Shown: positions 8,607-19,400 of the stretch, in pieces
Layout: every line of letters starts with the position of its first letter
Numbering within the stretch: position 1 is the first letter of the stretch
Origin: Leptospiraceae bacterium
Lineage (GTDB): Bacteria > Spirochaetota > Leptospiria > Leptospirales > Leptonemataceae
Assembly: GCA_026005135.1 (NCBI GenBank)
Contig: BPKM01000002.1
Location: 62,001 to 126,000 of the forward strand
Length of the DNA: 64,000 nt
Reading direction: 5' to 3'
Translations under genes and position numbers: made by a program
Notes under the pieces: model-generated
Databases searched by the model: none
What the model was told of the DNA's origin: nothing
What the model saw: only the letters and a program-made list of their open reading frames with translations

Positions 8607-9356
8607 TCATTCAGCAGCTAAAATAATCTGATAAAAACTTTCTGGTTTTAAAGATGCTCCCCCAACAAGACCTCCATCAATATCTGGTTGGGAAAAAATT
8701 TCTTTTGCATTCTCTGGTTTTAAACTACCACCATATAATATACGTATTTGTTCCGCTATTTCTTTTCCATATAGTTGTTGAATAATTTCTCTAATAAAAC
8801 TTTGCATTTCCTGTGCCTGTTCTGGTGTTGCATTCCTTCCAGTTCCTATTGCCCAAACAGGTTCATATGCAATTACTGTAGATTTAATATCAGTAATATC
8901 TTTAAATCCTTGTATTATTTGATTTTTTACTACTTCTTTATGTTGATTTGCATCTCTTTGTTCTAATGTTTCTCCAACACAAACGATGGGAATTAGATTT
9001 TTTTCGAGAGCTTTTTTTAATTTTTTATTCACTGTTTCGTCTGTTTCGTTAAAATAAGTTCTTTGTTCCGAATGCCCTATTATAACATATTCACAACCAC
9101 TATCAATAAGCATATTACAAGAAATTTTACCTGTAAATGCACCTTCTTCTTCCCAATGTACATCCTGTGCACCTAATTTTATTTTTGTATTATGTTTAAA
9201 ATCATTCACAATATAAAGAGAAGTGTAAGGTGGACAAATTAAGATTTCTGATTTTTCCTGCCCTTTTAATAATTTTACAAATTGTTCCATAAATATTTTT
9301 GTCTCGGTTGATGTTTTATTCATTTTCCAATTACCAGCTACTAAAGGTGTTCTCAT
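8607..9356 (-). CDS. tpiA: Triosephosphate isomerase
   Basis: A complete 249-residue TIM barrel interconverting dihydroxyacetone phosphate and glyceraldehyde 3-phosphate in glycolysis. The catalytic set is present: K11 in GNWKMN, H95 in GHSEQR and E165 in AYEPVWAIGTG. The phosphate-binding YGGSLKPENA and GGLVGGASL loops are near the C-terminus. The gene is convergent with the preceding membrane protein gene, two bases apart. It stands alone, without gapA or pgk next to it. Confidence 0.97.
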   Translation of the reverse strand: MRTPLVAGNWKMNKTSTETKIFMEQFVKLLKGQEKSEILICPPYTSLYIVNDFKHNTKIKLGAQDVHWEEEGAFTGKISCNMLIDSGCEYVIIGHSEQRTYFNETDETVNKKLKKALEKNLIPIVCVGETLEQRDANQHKEVVKNQIIQGFKDITDIKSTVIAYEPVWAIGTGRNATPEQAQEMQSFIREIIQQLYGKEIAEQIRILYGGSLKPENAKEIFSQPDIDGGLVGGASLKPESFYQIILAAE

Positions 9357-9903
9357 ATAGTTCTTTATTTTTTTTATTTTTAAAATAGCAAGGAAATAAT
9401 ACTATCTTTATAAAGAAAAGTATCATTATTTATATTATTTTTATTGAAAAATATTATTAAATAATGTAATTATTTATTCAGGATATTAGTTTATAACTTT
9501 TATTAAATTTTTTTAATTTTATTTTAATTAGCGAAAATATAGAAATATTTTATTTCATAATCATTAACATCAAGTTGATTGATTCGATAAAGTAAATGTT
9601 TAATAAACCATTATAGAATTATAAAGGCCGTCTGTAATAATATAAATTTTTATAGAATTTAGTAAAGTCTGGTACTATTAGGATTATGATAGTATTATTA
9701 AAGTTAGCATATTTTTCTCTATTATAAAATCCAGTAGGATAGAATAATAGGTTTTAAAAATCTTTATCTTTATTAGAAGATTTATTTTTTTTTGGATTTT
9801 TTGATCAATTTCGGTAGTTTAAGGATTTCGTATTTAGTGATGACATTGTAGTTGAGTAGTTGAATGATGTTTTTTATTGTGATTTAAAAAATTTACTGTA
9901 TTT
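9357..9903. other. Long AT-rich intergenic region between tpiA and a MITE
   Basis: Over 500 bases with stops in all frames. The right third contains short pieces such as GTTGAGTAGTTGAATGATG that could be decayed mobile DNA. I could not match either strand to a protein family and see no RNA gene. The tpiA promoter should lie at the left end. Confidence 0.4.
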
Positions 9904-10083
9904 TGGCTCTGTTGCATAAAAGTTAATTGTTTGCTATTTATAAAAATATTTATTAACATTCTTAGATAATTTTTCTTGATATGAAAAAAGTATTGAATTT
10001 TTAAACATATATTAGAAATATTTGAAAAACTTCGCTTTTATAAAGAATTTTTGCTTTAAAATGAAAGTTATGCAACAAAGCCA
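9904..10083. mobile_element. MITE-like element, about 180 bp (copy 1)
   Basis: The ends are imperfect inverted repeats: TGGCTCTGTTGCATAA at the left, and TGGCTTTGTTGCATAAC when the right end is read inward. The seven bases TGTATTT occur directly on both sides (9897-9903 and 10084-10090), a target duplication. There is no coding frame inside. A second copy with the same ends and related interior lies inverted at 22487-22663. The terminal motif resembles IS6- or IS5/IS903-type ends, so the parent is probably an insertion sequence outside this window. Confidence 0.75.
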
Positions 10084-10258
10084 TGTATTTAAATATAAAT
10101 TTATGATATTAGAAACAAATAAAAATAAAAACAATAAATCCATAAAATATAGAATAATAGTATTTTATATTTAATATTATATACTATATAATTATTTATA
10201 TTTTTTATACTTTACTTTTTTTCCTTGACATATTTAAAAAATATTTTACATTAAAAAA

Positions 10259-11684
10259 ATGAAGTTAAAAATATTTTTATTATATTTTTTTATTATAAGT
10301 GGGTTATTTACTCAAGATTTCTGGAAATTATATAAGCAGGGTTTTCAAGAACTTTATACTAATAAAAATGTTTCCCGTGCAGAACAAATATTTTATAATT
10401 TAACTCAAACTTACCCAGAACAATGGTTGCCGTTTTTTCAATTAGGAATTATTCATAAAAATTTTTATAAAAATCCCTCTATGGCGTCTGCCCTATTTTA
10501 TTAAAGCATATAATTTAAGTAATTTTTCTGACTATAATGCACCATTATATTTAGGACTAACCTATTTTGATTTAAAAGATTATGATAAAGCAGAACAATA
10601 TATTAAATTTTCCTTAACTGTAGCACAAAATAAGAAACAAAATATAGAAAATTGGGTTTATGATTATCTTTGCTGGCTTGCAATTCTAAAAGGAGATATT
10701 CATTCTGCAAAACAATATGCATATTCTGATTGGTATAAACAATTTTTAGCAGATAAAATCATAACAATTAATTGGTATATTAACTTTATTTATTCTCTAC
10801 AACAATGGCAGTTAGATCAGCAACCTCTTCTTAGAATAACTTTACCCCTCGATAGAGAATATCAAGAATTAATTTATTATAAAATTACAACAGATGGTAA
10901 ACCAGTAAATGGTATAATAAAATCAATTGAAGGTAATAGAGTTTTCGAAATGAAAAAACCTTATGATGGTTGGTATAATAATCTTCATATTCAAATTAAA
11001 GTAAAACAAAAAATGATTTTTCTAAGACCACAAAATCTATATACCTATCAAACAACAGAAAATGAAATCTGGGCAACATACAATAAAAATGGATTTTATT
11101 CTCTCGATGATCCAGGATTTATAAATTTAATGAATTCTATAACCCAATCTGGTAGAACACTACAAGATAAAGTTATTTTATCTATAAAATATTTACAAAG
11201 TAATTTTCGCTATGGAAAGCGTATTCCAGCAAATAGCATTTATGAAATGTTAATGAATAAAGAAGGTGATTGCGGATATTTTACAGAAATTACTATTGGT
11301 ATGATTCGTTATTTAAAGATTCCTGTTCGTTTTATTTATGGTTTAAGTACGACTAATAATCCTATTCTTCCTCATGCAATAACAGAAATTTATGATTCAA
11401 CTAATAGAAGATGGTTCCCAAATGATCCACAAAATTTTGCTTTTTATGGTTTAATTGTACCAGGCTATATTCCTTTTACTGTAATTCACAAAGAAGGTTA
11501 CCCTATCTTTAGAAATTCTGATGGATATGTTACAATTGATACAACTCAATTCTTCTGGTATGGTAATAGGGATACCTTAGAAACCCATTTAGAGTATATT
11601 AGTGATTATCCAATTGTACATAGAAACATAGTACAACAACCTGAATTTATTCAATTACCACAACCACAACAAAATGAAAAATAA
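10259..11684 (+). pseudogene. TPR plus transglutaminase-like protein, broken by one frameshift
   Basis: Two frames together make one protein of about 475 residues. The first (10259-10504) gives a signal peptide and the start of a TPR domain, ending MASALFY and a stop. The second continues at once with KAYNLSNFSDYNAPLYLGL and runs to 11684. One extra T near 10497-10502 (TATTTTATTAAAG) explains the break. The C-terminal part holds a transglutaminase-like core: the cysteine in GDCGYFTEI, the histidine in PHAITEIYD and the aspartate in FPNDPQ. It is probably a secreted or periplasmic protease-fold protein. The frameshift could be real decay or a homopolymer base-calling error, since the rest of the frame is intact. 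Confidence 0.75.
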
Positions 11685-11757
11685 AATTAATTTTAACCCT
11701 TTGTTTCTCTAATAAAAAAAGAATGACAGATAATTCACTTTTTCTGGATTGTTTTTT

Positions 11758-12621
11758 ATGGCAAATTATAATGTAAAAATAGGTGTAATTGGTGGTTCTG
11801 GATTCTATCAGATCGAAGAGATTGAAATTATTGATGAATATTTTCCCGAAACTCCCTGGGGTAAACCTTCTGATGCAATATTTATTGGTAAATATAATAA
11901 TATAGAAATTGCCTTTTTATCAAGACATGGAAGAGGTCATTATTATAATCCATCTGAAGTCCCCTACCGTGCTAATATAGCAGCTTTAAAATCCTTAGGT
12001 GTTGAACATATTGTTGCATTTTCTGCGGTTGGATCATTAAGAGAAGAAATTGCTCCAAGAGATTTCGTATTACCTTCGCAAATCATTGATAGAACTAAAG
12101 GAATACGTCCTCATACTTTTTATGAAAATGGTATTGTTGCACATTTTATGTTTGCTGATCCTTTTTCTCCATCACTTGCAGATGTAATTTACAAACATAA
12201 AGATGCAATTGATGTAAAAATGCATAAAGATAAAACATTAATCTGTATGGAAGGACCTGCTTTTTCCACAAGAGCAGAATCTCATTTATATAGGAGCTGG
12301 GGAGCAGATATTATAAATATGAGTGTTTTACCAGAAGCAAAATTAGCGCGCGAAGCAGAAATATCCTATCAGATGGTATGTATGTCCACTGATTATGACT
12401 GCTGGAAAGAAGATGAAGAAGCTGTAAGTGTCGAAATGGTAATTGAAAATTTACATGCCAATGCTGATAATGCTAAAAAACTATTAAAAGCTATTGTAGG
12501 TGATATTGTAAATTTACCTAATCCTTATAAAAATTCTATTCATGGTTCTATTATTACTGCACCAGAAAAAAGAAATCCAGAACAATTAAAAAAATTAAAA
12601 TATCTATTTCCAGATCTATAA
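11758..12621 (+). CDS. mtnP: S-methyl-5'-thioadenosine phosphorylase
   Basis: A 287-residue cytosolic enzyme cleaving methylthioadenosine with phosphate for methionine salvage. GVIGGSGFY at the N-terminus, the phosphate-binding SRHGRGH and VPYRANIAALKSLG, then GPAFSTRAES and the purine-site NMSVLPEAKLAREAEI are all family hallmarks. The start at 11758 (MANYNVKIG) is preferred to the one three codons earlier because it matches the family N-terminus. The D-Y-D-C-W segment near residue 215 is typical of MTAP rather than of purine nucleoside phosphorylase. It lies in the same direction as the next two genes. Confidence 0.93.
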   Translation: MANYNVKIGVIGGSGFYQIEEIEIIDEYFPETPWGKPSDAIFIGKYNNIEIAFLSRHGRGHYYNPSEVPYRANIAALKSLGVEHIVAFSAVGSLREEIAPRDFVLPSQIIDRTKGIRPHTFYENGIVAHFMFADPFSPSLADVIYKHKDAIDVKMHKDKTLICMEGPAFSTRAESHLYRSWGADIINMSVLPEAKLAREAEISYQMVCMSTDYDCWKEDEEAVSVEMVIENLHANADNAKKLLKAIVGDIVNLPNPYKNSIHGSIITAPEKRNPEQLKKLKYLFPDL

Positions 12622-12643
12622 AATTTATTTAATTATTTTTATT

Positions 12644-13390
12644 ATGAAATTTCAACCAAAAACTATCTTAATAACAGGTGCATCAAAGGGTATAGGTAGA
12701 GCTATTGTAGAGCGATTAGGTATAAATGGTCCTGATCCAGAAAATAAAATTTATCATTCTTTTATACTAACTGCAAGAAGTAAAGATAAAATACAAGAAT
12801 TAGCGCAAAAAATCAATCAAACAGGTGGCAAAGCAATTGCTATTCCCTGCGATGTAAAAAATGAAAAAGAAATTCAAAACGTTGTAGAAGAAGGATTAAA
12901 AACCTTCGGAAAAATCGATGTTCTAATTAATAATGCTGGAATAGGAAAATTTAAACGCGTTGATGAATTTACTTACGAAGAATTTATAGAAATTATACAG
13001 GTTAATCTTATAGCTCCCTTTCTATTTACAAAATATGTTGTTCCATCTATGATTAAAAATAAATCTGGACAGATTATTAATATCTCTTCTGTAGCTGGTC
13101 TTAATGGATTTAAAACAGGAACCGCTTATTCTGCTTCTAAATTTGGTCTTAATGGTTTTACCGAATCTTTAAGAGAAGATGTAAAAGATTATGGAATAGC
13201 TGTAACTGTTATCTGCCCTGGTGGTGTAAGAACTGGTTTTGGTGGTTCAGACGAAAATCGTATCAAAGACTTTTTATTAGAACCAGATGATGTTGCGCAT
13301 ACAGTAGAATATTTAATTCATGAATCAGAAACAGCAAATACCAAACTAATTGAATTAAAACCAAGAAAAAGAAAAGAATTTCGTATATAG
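12644..13390 (+). CDS. Short-chain dehydrogenase/reductase
   Basis: A 248-residue classical SDR with a Rossmann fold. The NAD(P) motif TGASKGIG is at residues 10-17, NNAGIG near 99-104, the catalytic serine in NISSVAG and the Y-x-x-x-K pair in YSASKFG near 159-165. An arginine after the second strand (TARSKDK) suggests NADP use. The substrate cannot be told; 3-ketoacyl reductase or sepiapterin reductase types are similar. The stop codon abuts the ATG of alanine dehydrogenase with no gap, so the two are co-transcribed. Confidence 0.88.
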   Translation: MKFQPKTILITGASKGIGRAIVERLGINGPDPENKIYHSFILTARSKDKIQELAQKINQTGGKAIAIPCDVKNEKEIQNVVEEGLKTFGKIDVLINNAGIGKFKRVDEFTYEEFIEIIQVNLIAPFLFTKYVVPSMIKNKSGQIINISSVAGLNGFKTGTAYSASKFGLNGFTESLREDVKDYGIAVTVICPGGVRTGFGGSDENRIKDFLLEPDDVAHTVEYLIHESETANTKLIELKPRKRKEFRI

Positions 13391-14503
13391 ATGATTATAG
13401 GAATACCTAAGGAGATCAAAGAATACGAATATCGTATAGCTATTACTCCTGCAATTGTAAAAGAACTAAAAGATAAGGGGCATATAATACTAATAGAAAA
13501 CAATGCCTGCGAAATTCCAGAATATTCTAATGAAAAATTTAAAGAAGCAGGCGCAATTATTATAGATAAAGCAGAAGAAATTTGGTCAAAAAGTGATTTG
13601 ATTCTAAAAGTAAAAGAACCTCAACCTCAGGAATATATTTATTTTCGTAAAAATTTAATTCTTTTTACCTTTTTACATTTAGCTTCTAATCCAGTATTAA
13701 CCGAAGAACTTTTAAGAAAAGAAGTAATAGCTATTGGATACGAAACAATAGAATCAGAAAATCATGATTTTCCAATTTTATCACCAATGAGCGAAATAGC
13801 AGGGAAATTGGCTCCTCAATTAGCATCTCATTATCTTTTAAAATATTATGGTAAAAAAGGTATTCTTTTAAGTGGAACAACTGGAACCGAAAAAGGAAAC
13901 ATTGTTATTATTGGTGCTGGGAATGTAGGTATTAATGCAGCAATTATTGCTTCTGGTCTTGGAGCAAATGTTACACTTCTTGATATTAATCTAAATAAAC
14001 TTAAAATAGCAGAAAGAATATTAAGAAATAGAATTCAAACATTATATTCAAATCAGGAAAATTTAATTCGTTCCCTTAATAAAGCAGATGTAATTATTGG
14101 TGCTATTTATCAATCTGGTTCAAAAACACCTCAAATTATAAAAAAAGATATGTTAAAATTCATACCAGAAGGAAGTTTAATTTTTGATGTCTCCATAGAT
14201 CAGGGTGGTATTGCCGAAACATCTCATCCAACAACACATCAAAATCCTATATTCGAAATAGAAGGAATTTTACATTATGCAGTCCCCAATATACCTTCCT
14301 TAGTAGCAAAAACTTCTATACCTGCTTTAGCCAATGCTTTATATCCATATTTACTACCTCTTACTCAAAATTCTATTGAAGATTTAATAAATAAAAATCA
14401 TATCATATTAACTGGAATTCAATGTTTTAAAGGATATTTAACCCACCCTGCTATTGCAAAAACATTAAATAAAATCTATAAGCCTTTACGGGAATTAATA
14501 TAA
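13391..14503 (+). CDS. ald: Alanine dehydrogenase
   Basis: A 370-residue NAD-dependent enzyme converting alanine to pyruvate and ammonia. The N-terminal GIPKEIKEYEYRIAITP carries the substrate arginine (R15 region). KVKEPQPQEY contains the catalytic lysine, and FTFLHLASNP the catalytic histidine. The nucleotide fold is marked by IIGAGNVGINAA near 174-185, followed by the acidic TLLDIN. Length and motifs match the family throughout. Lysine-pathway saccharopine dehydrogenase is related but less similar. It starts at the preceding SDR stop codon. Confidence 0.93.
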   Translation: MIIGIPKEIKEYEYRIAITPAIVKELKDKGHIILIENNACEIPEYSNEKFKEAGAIIIDKAEEIWSKSDLILKVKEPQPQEYIYFRKNLILFTFLHLASNPVLTEELLRKEVIAIGYETIESENHDFPILSPMSEIAGKLAPQLASHYLLKYYGKKGILLSGTTGTEKGNIVIIGAGNVGINAAIIASGLGANVTLLDINLNKLKIAERILRNRIQTLYSNQENLIRSLNKADVIIGAIYQSGSKTPQIIKKDMLKFIPEGSLIFDVSIDQGGIAETSHPTTHQNPIFEIEGILHYAVPNIPSLVAKTSIPALANALYPYLLPLTQNSIEDLINKNHIILTGIQCFKGYLTHPAIAKTLNKIYKPLRELI

Positions 14504-14526
14504 TATTTATATTATTTATAATAATT

Positions 14527-15309
14527 TTATAAATATTGATTACATATAGAAAATAGTTTTTGTATTTCTTCTTTATTTTTTGCAAAAGGATCAGGGACAA
14601 TTTTTCTTCTTTCGAAATATTTTCCAGTAACTGCTTCTATATCTTTTGAATAAATTAAGTAGGTAGGAGTATCAGCAGCTTCTTCGGGACTTTCAAACCC
14701 ACCAAAACCCAAATCATTACTTAATTTAGAATTTGCATCTCCGGGATGGCAGGCATTTACATAAATTTGTTCTGATTTTAATATCTCAGCCCAGGCAACT
14801 GTTAACATTCTTTCTGCTTGTTTACTTTGTCTGTATGCAGTATTATTATTATAAGATCTTTTCTCAAATTGTAAATCTCTTAAATCCAGATCACCAGCCC
14901 AATAACTAGCAACATTTACTATTCTGGAAAAAGGTTGAAAATATTTTCTTAAATAAGCTATCATTCTATGATAGCCAAGTATATTTACTGCAAACTGACA
15001 TTCTAAACCTTCTTCTGTAATGATTTTTTTACGAGGTGTTTCTGATGCATTATTAATTAATCCATATAAAGAAATTTTATTCTGGGAAAATAGATTTTCT
15101 ATTGCATTCTGAATCGATTCTTTTGAACGTAAATCAGCTAAAAAAATTAAATAAGGTTTCTGAAATTGTGTTTCTAATGTTTTTTGTAAACGATTCAATT
15201 TATCTTTATTTCTTCCACCTAAAATAATTCCATAATTTTTCTTAGATAAAATTTTACAAATAGCACTTCCAATTGTTCCTGTTGCTCCTGTAACCAATAC
15301 CCACTTCAT
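14527..15309 (-). CDS. SDR-family oxidoreductase (retinol dehydrogenase-like)
   Basis: A 260-residue extended-type short-chain dehydrogenase. TGATGTIG at residues 7-14 is the dinucleotide motif, GGRNKDKL suggests NADP, NNASETPR replaces the usual NNAG, and the active site is NVASYW with YRQSK near 163. The loop after the active site and the ACHPG motif resemble the retinol dehydrogenase and light-independent protochlorophyllide reductase-like group. It is convergent with ald. The substrate is unknown. Confidence 0.85.
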   Translation of the reverse strand: MKWVLVTGATGTIGSAICKILSKKNYGIILGGRNKDKLNRLQKTLETQFQKPYLIFLADLRSKESIQNAIENLFSQNKISLYGLINNASETPRKKIITEEGLECQFAVNILGYHRMIAYLRKYFQPFSRIVNVASYWAGDLDLRDLQFEKRSYNNNTAYRQSKQAERMLTVAWAEILKSEQIYVNACHPGDANSKLSNDLGFGGFESPEEAADTPTYLIYSKDIEAVTGKYFERRKIVPDPFAKNKEEIQKLFSICNQYL

Positions 15310-15396
15310 GAATCTTAAAAACTATGTTTTGATATACTTAGTCAATTAAATCTTTTTTTATTGTCTTTATATTACAAAAAATTTATATATATTTTT

Positions 15397-16419
15397 ATGT
15401 ATAAGAAATATTTAATCTTTTTATTTTTTCCAACCATTTTATTTTCTGAAAGTATTAAAATTGGTTTTGGTTCCTGTTTTGATCAAAATCTATCTTATGA
15501 AATATGGAATAAATTAAAAAAAGAACAATTAGATTATTTTATTTTTATGGGCGATAATGTTTATGTAGATAGAGAAAATCATTACGAAGATGCATATATT
15601 AAATTATTTCAAAATAGTAATTTTAAATCCTTTTTAAAACATACCCAAATACTTGCTATATGGGACGACCATGATTATGGAAAAAATGATGCAGGAAAAG
15701 AATTTAAAGATAAAAACCTAACAAAAAGATTATTTATTGATTACTGGTACAAAAATAATTCTTCTAAAATATACAATGAACTCATAAATAAAGAAGGAAT
15801 TTATCATTCTTACGAAATCATTATAAAAAATAAAAAGATATTAGTACTCTTATTGGATACACGCTGGTTTCGAGATCCTTTAAAAAAGCAATTTCTACCT
15901 AAGGAAACCTATTTGCCTGATAATAATCCCCATAAGACTCTTATAGGTAATCTTCAATGGGAATGGCTGGAAAAACACTTTCAGAAAAAAACAGATTTGA
16001 TTATTCTTGTTAGTAGTATTCAAATTCTTCCAGAAAAACACCGTTTTGAAAAATGGTACAATTTCCCCTTAGAAAAAGAACGTTTAATAAATCTAATAAA
16101 AAAATATCATATAAAAAACATAATAATTCTATCTGGTGATAGGCATTTTGCTGAAATTTCTTTACAATACATAAAAGATAATAAATATAATGTTCCTTTA
16201 TACGAATTTACTTCCAGCAGTTTAAATCAAGAATTGCCTGTAATATTACAACAGGATATTAAACAAAATGAAAATAATTCCTTTCGTATATCGGGACCTT
16301 TCTTTCAATCCAACTATGGACTAATAGAAATAAAAACACAAAATAACAAAATCATTTTCAATATTTTTATAAAAGACACACAATCAAAAACATTATTTAA
16401 TAAATTACTATTTTTTTAA
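15397..16419 (+). CDS. PhoD-like secreted metallophosphatase
   Basis: An exported protein of about 340 residues. The start at 15397 gives a proper signal peptide (MYKKYLIFLFFPTILFSES); an upstream TTG in frame would spoil it. Motifs in order: FGSCFDQ, FMGDNVYVD, IWDDHDYGKND, LLLDTRWFR and SGDRHFAEIS. These carry the aspartates and histidines of the PhoD metal site. Family members are periplasmic alkaline phosphatase/phosphodiesterases. It stands alone; no phosphate-regulated operon is visible. Confidence 0.88.
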   Translation: MYKKYLIFLFFPTILFSESIKIGFGSCFDQNLSYEIWNKLKKEQLDYFIFMGDNVYVDRENHYEDAYIKLFQNSNFKSFLKHTQILAIWDDHDYGKNDAGKEFKDKNLTKRLFIDYWYKNNSSKIYNELINKEGIYHSYEIIIKNKKILVLLLDTRWFRDPLKKQFLPKETYLPDNNPHKTLIGNLQWEWLEKHFQKKTDLIILVSSIQILPEKHRFEKWYNFPLEKERLINLIKKYHIKNIIILSGDRHFAEISLQYIKDNKYNVPLYEFTSSSLNQELPVILQQDIKQNENNSFRISGPFFQSNYGLIEIKTQNNKIIFNIFIKDTQSKTLFNKLLFF

Positions 16420-16443
16420 TTCAATGCAAAATAAAAAAATAAT

Positions 16444-16458
16444 TTACCAATTGGTTAA
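16444..16458. promoter_or_regulatory. Near-palindrome upstream of the RND pump
   Basis: The sequence TTACCAATTGGTTAA is symmetric around ACCAATTGGT and lies 21 bases before the pump ATG. It could be an operator for a TetR-type repressor. No regulator gene is adjacent, so this is a suggestion only. Confidence 0.3.
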
Positions 16459-16479
16459 TTTAAAAAAATAGTAAAAGTT

Positions 16480-19400
16480 ATGGCTTCAATAATAGAATTC
16501 TTTCTTCGAAGAAGTATTTTTGGAAATGTTTTAACAGTTCTTTTAGTAGGATGGGGATTATATATTGGTTTTACCATCAATAGAGAAGCCTTTCCTAATA
16601 TTGATTTTGATGTTGTTGTTATTACTACTGTCTTTCCTGGAGCTTCTCCAGAAGAAGTTGAAAAATTAATTACCAATCCAATAGAAGACCAATTAAAAGC
16701 AGTCGATGGAATAAAAGAAATACGATCAGCATCTATTGAAAATCGATCTGGAATTACAGTTTTTATTGATCCAGATGTTAAAGATACAAAAAAAGTAGTA
16801 GAAGACATACGTTCTGCTGTGGATAGAGTAACAGATTTACCAGAAGGTGTAGATAGACCCTTAGTTATAGAAGTAAGTTCAGCATTAACACCTGTTATCG
16901 AAGTAAGTTTATTAGCAGATGAAAATAAAGTAAATTATAAAATATTAAGAGAACAAGCAGAAATTTTAGAAGAAGCATTAGAACAAATCGATGGAGTTGC
17001 CCGAATTGATCGCAGAGGATGGCAAGATAGAGAATATATTGTTAAATTGGATCCCTTTAAATTAAAAAATAACTATATTGGTATTGAACAAATTTTAGCA
17101 GGCTTAAAACAAAGAAATGTAAATTTTCCCGGTGGAGAAATTATAGTAAATGGAATGTCTCAGGTTATACGTACAGTAGGTGAATTCTTAGAACCAATAG
17201 ATATAGCTAATTTTTTTATTCGTTCCAATGAATTAGGTCAGGGTATTAGAATTCGCGATATAGGTAAAGTTGTTGATGGTTTTGAAGAATCAGAATATAT
17301 TTATAGAACAAATGGCAAAATAGCTATCAATTTAGTAGTGATAAAACGAGAAAAAGGTGATATAATAAAAATTGTTGATGAAGTACAAAAAACTGTTGAA
17401 AAATATAAAAAGCGATTTCCAGAAGGTATTGAAGTTGAATATGTTAATGATATTTCTTACTATGTAAAACGTCGTTTAGGTGTTTTACTTAATAATGCTA
17501 TAGGTGGTTTAATTCTTGTTGTAGGTTCTTTATTTTTCTTTATGGGCTGGAGAACCTCTTTAATGGTTGCCTTAGGTATTCCCATTTCCTTAGGAGCAGC
17601 ATTAATTGTTCTAAATTCTCTTGGTGTTACATTAAATTTAATTTCTATGTTCGGAATGATTATGGTAATTGGTATTTTAGTAGACGATGCCATAGTTGTA
17701 AGTGAAAATTTTTATCGATATTTAGAAGAAGGTTATACCACATTAGAAGCTGCCATAAAAGGTACTGCTGAGGTAGTAGTACCTGTTACTGCCTCTATAA
17801 TGACGACAATTGTTTCTTTTGCACCATTAATGTTTATGACAGGTATATTTGGAAAATTCGTATTCACCATTCCATTAGTTGTTATTGTTACTTTACTTGC
17901 ATCCTTATTTGAATCCATATTTATTTTGCCTTCGCATTTATATGATATTAATAAATATGCATCTCATGAAAAAGAAATCAAAGGAGAAAGCGGATATTTT
18001 TATAAATTTCGTAGAAATATATATGAACCCATTTTAAAATGGATATTGAATCATCGCTGGAAAACTTTTTTCGCCTTAATTGGTTTAATGATTTTTGCTA
18101 TATTTTTACAGATTACGTTTGGAAAATTCAAATTATTTCCTGGAGCAGTAGAAGCTTTTATTGTAAAAATGAAAGCTGATCCTTCCATACCATTAAAGGA
18201 AATGGATCGCTTTAATCAATATATATCAAAAGTAATGCAAACATATTCAAAAGAAGAAATCGAAAATTATCTCTCTGCAGCAGGAATAGTACAACAGAAT
18301 TCTACCGATCCCTTTACCAAAAGAGGCTCCAATTATGCTATGGTGATTGTTTATTTGACACCAGAAAATAAAAGAAAACGTACAGGAGAAGAAATTGTAA
18401 ATCAATTGCGAGAAGAAATTTCCTGGTTATTGAATCCAAAATATATAGAAAAAGATAATACGAATACAACAAATAAAAAACAGAATCCATATAAACCAAA
18501 AATCTTTCCAGAATATAAAGATTTAGCTGGAAAATTAGAAAACTTACAGGTTGATCTATTAAGAGGAGGTCCTCCCGTAGGAAAACCAGTTGCAATAGAA
18601 ATTCGTGGTAAAGACTATGATATATTAGAAAAGATTGGAGAAGAATTTAAAAAACGATTAGTAAAAATCAAAGGAATCAAAAATATCGAAGATGATCATG
18701 AATTAGGAAAAAAAGAAATACGTTTAAAAATTAAGGAAGATATAGCTGCAATAACGGGCGTAAATGTTGAAAGTATTGCTTTAGCTGTAAATACTGCATT
18801 CAGAGGAACAGTTCCAACAACAGTTAAAAAAGGAACCGAAGAAATAGATGTTCGCGTTAGATTTGATGATGCATATTATAAAAATATAAATACGATTAAT
18901 CATATCTATGTATTAAATCGTGCAGGACAATTAATTCCAGTAAATCGTTTAGTATATTTTGAGGAAAAACAGGGATATGTTGCATTAAATCATTTAGATG
19001 CAGAACGATTATTAACAGTAACAGCAGATATTGACGAAAAATCAACAACATCAGCAGAAGTTAATAATCAGATACGTAAATTTATGGACGAAATTATAGA
19101 AAAATATCCTGGCTATACAGTTAGACTTGGGGGAGAAAATAAAGATACAGAAGAATCCTTACAAAGTTTAGCAAGAACCTTTATTGTGGGAGTAATTGTA
19201 AATTTTATGATTTTATCATCTCTATTTGGTTCTATTTTACTACCATTTACAGTACTTTTAACAGTTCCTTTCGCTGCAATTGGAGTAATCATTGCATTTG
19301 TTTTACATGGACAACCTTTAAGTTTCTTAGCTATGGTAGGATTTGTGGGTCTTTCTGGTGTCGTTGTAAATGATGCAATTGTTCTTATAGATTTTGCTCA

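Noticed and set aside
9590-9903. A decayed transposase gene
   Set aside because: All frames on both strands are full of stops and I could match no motif.
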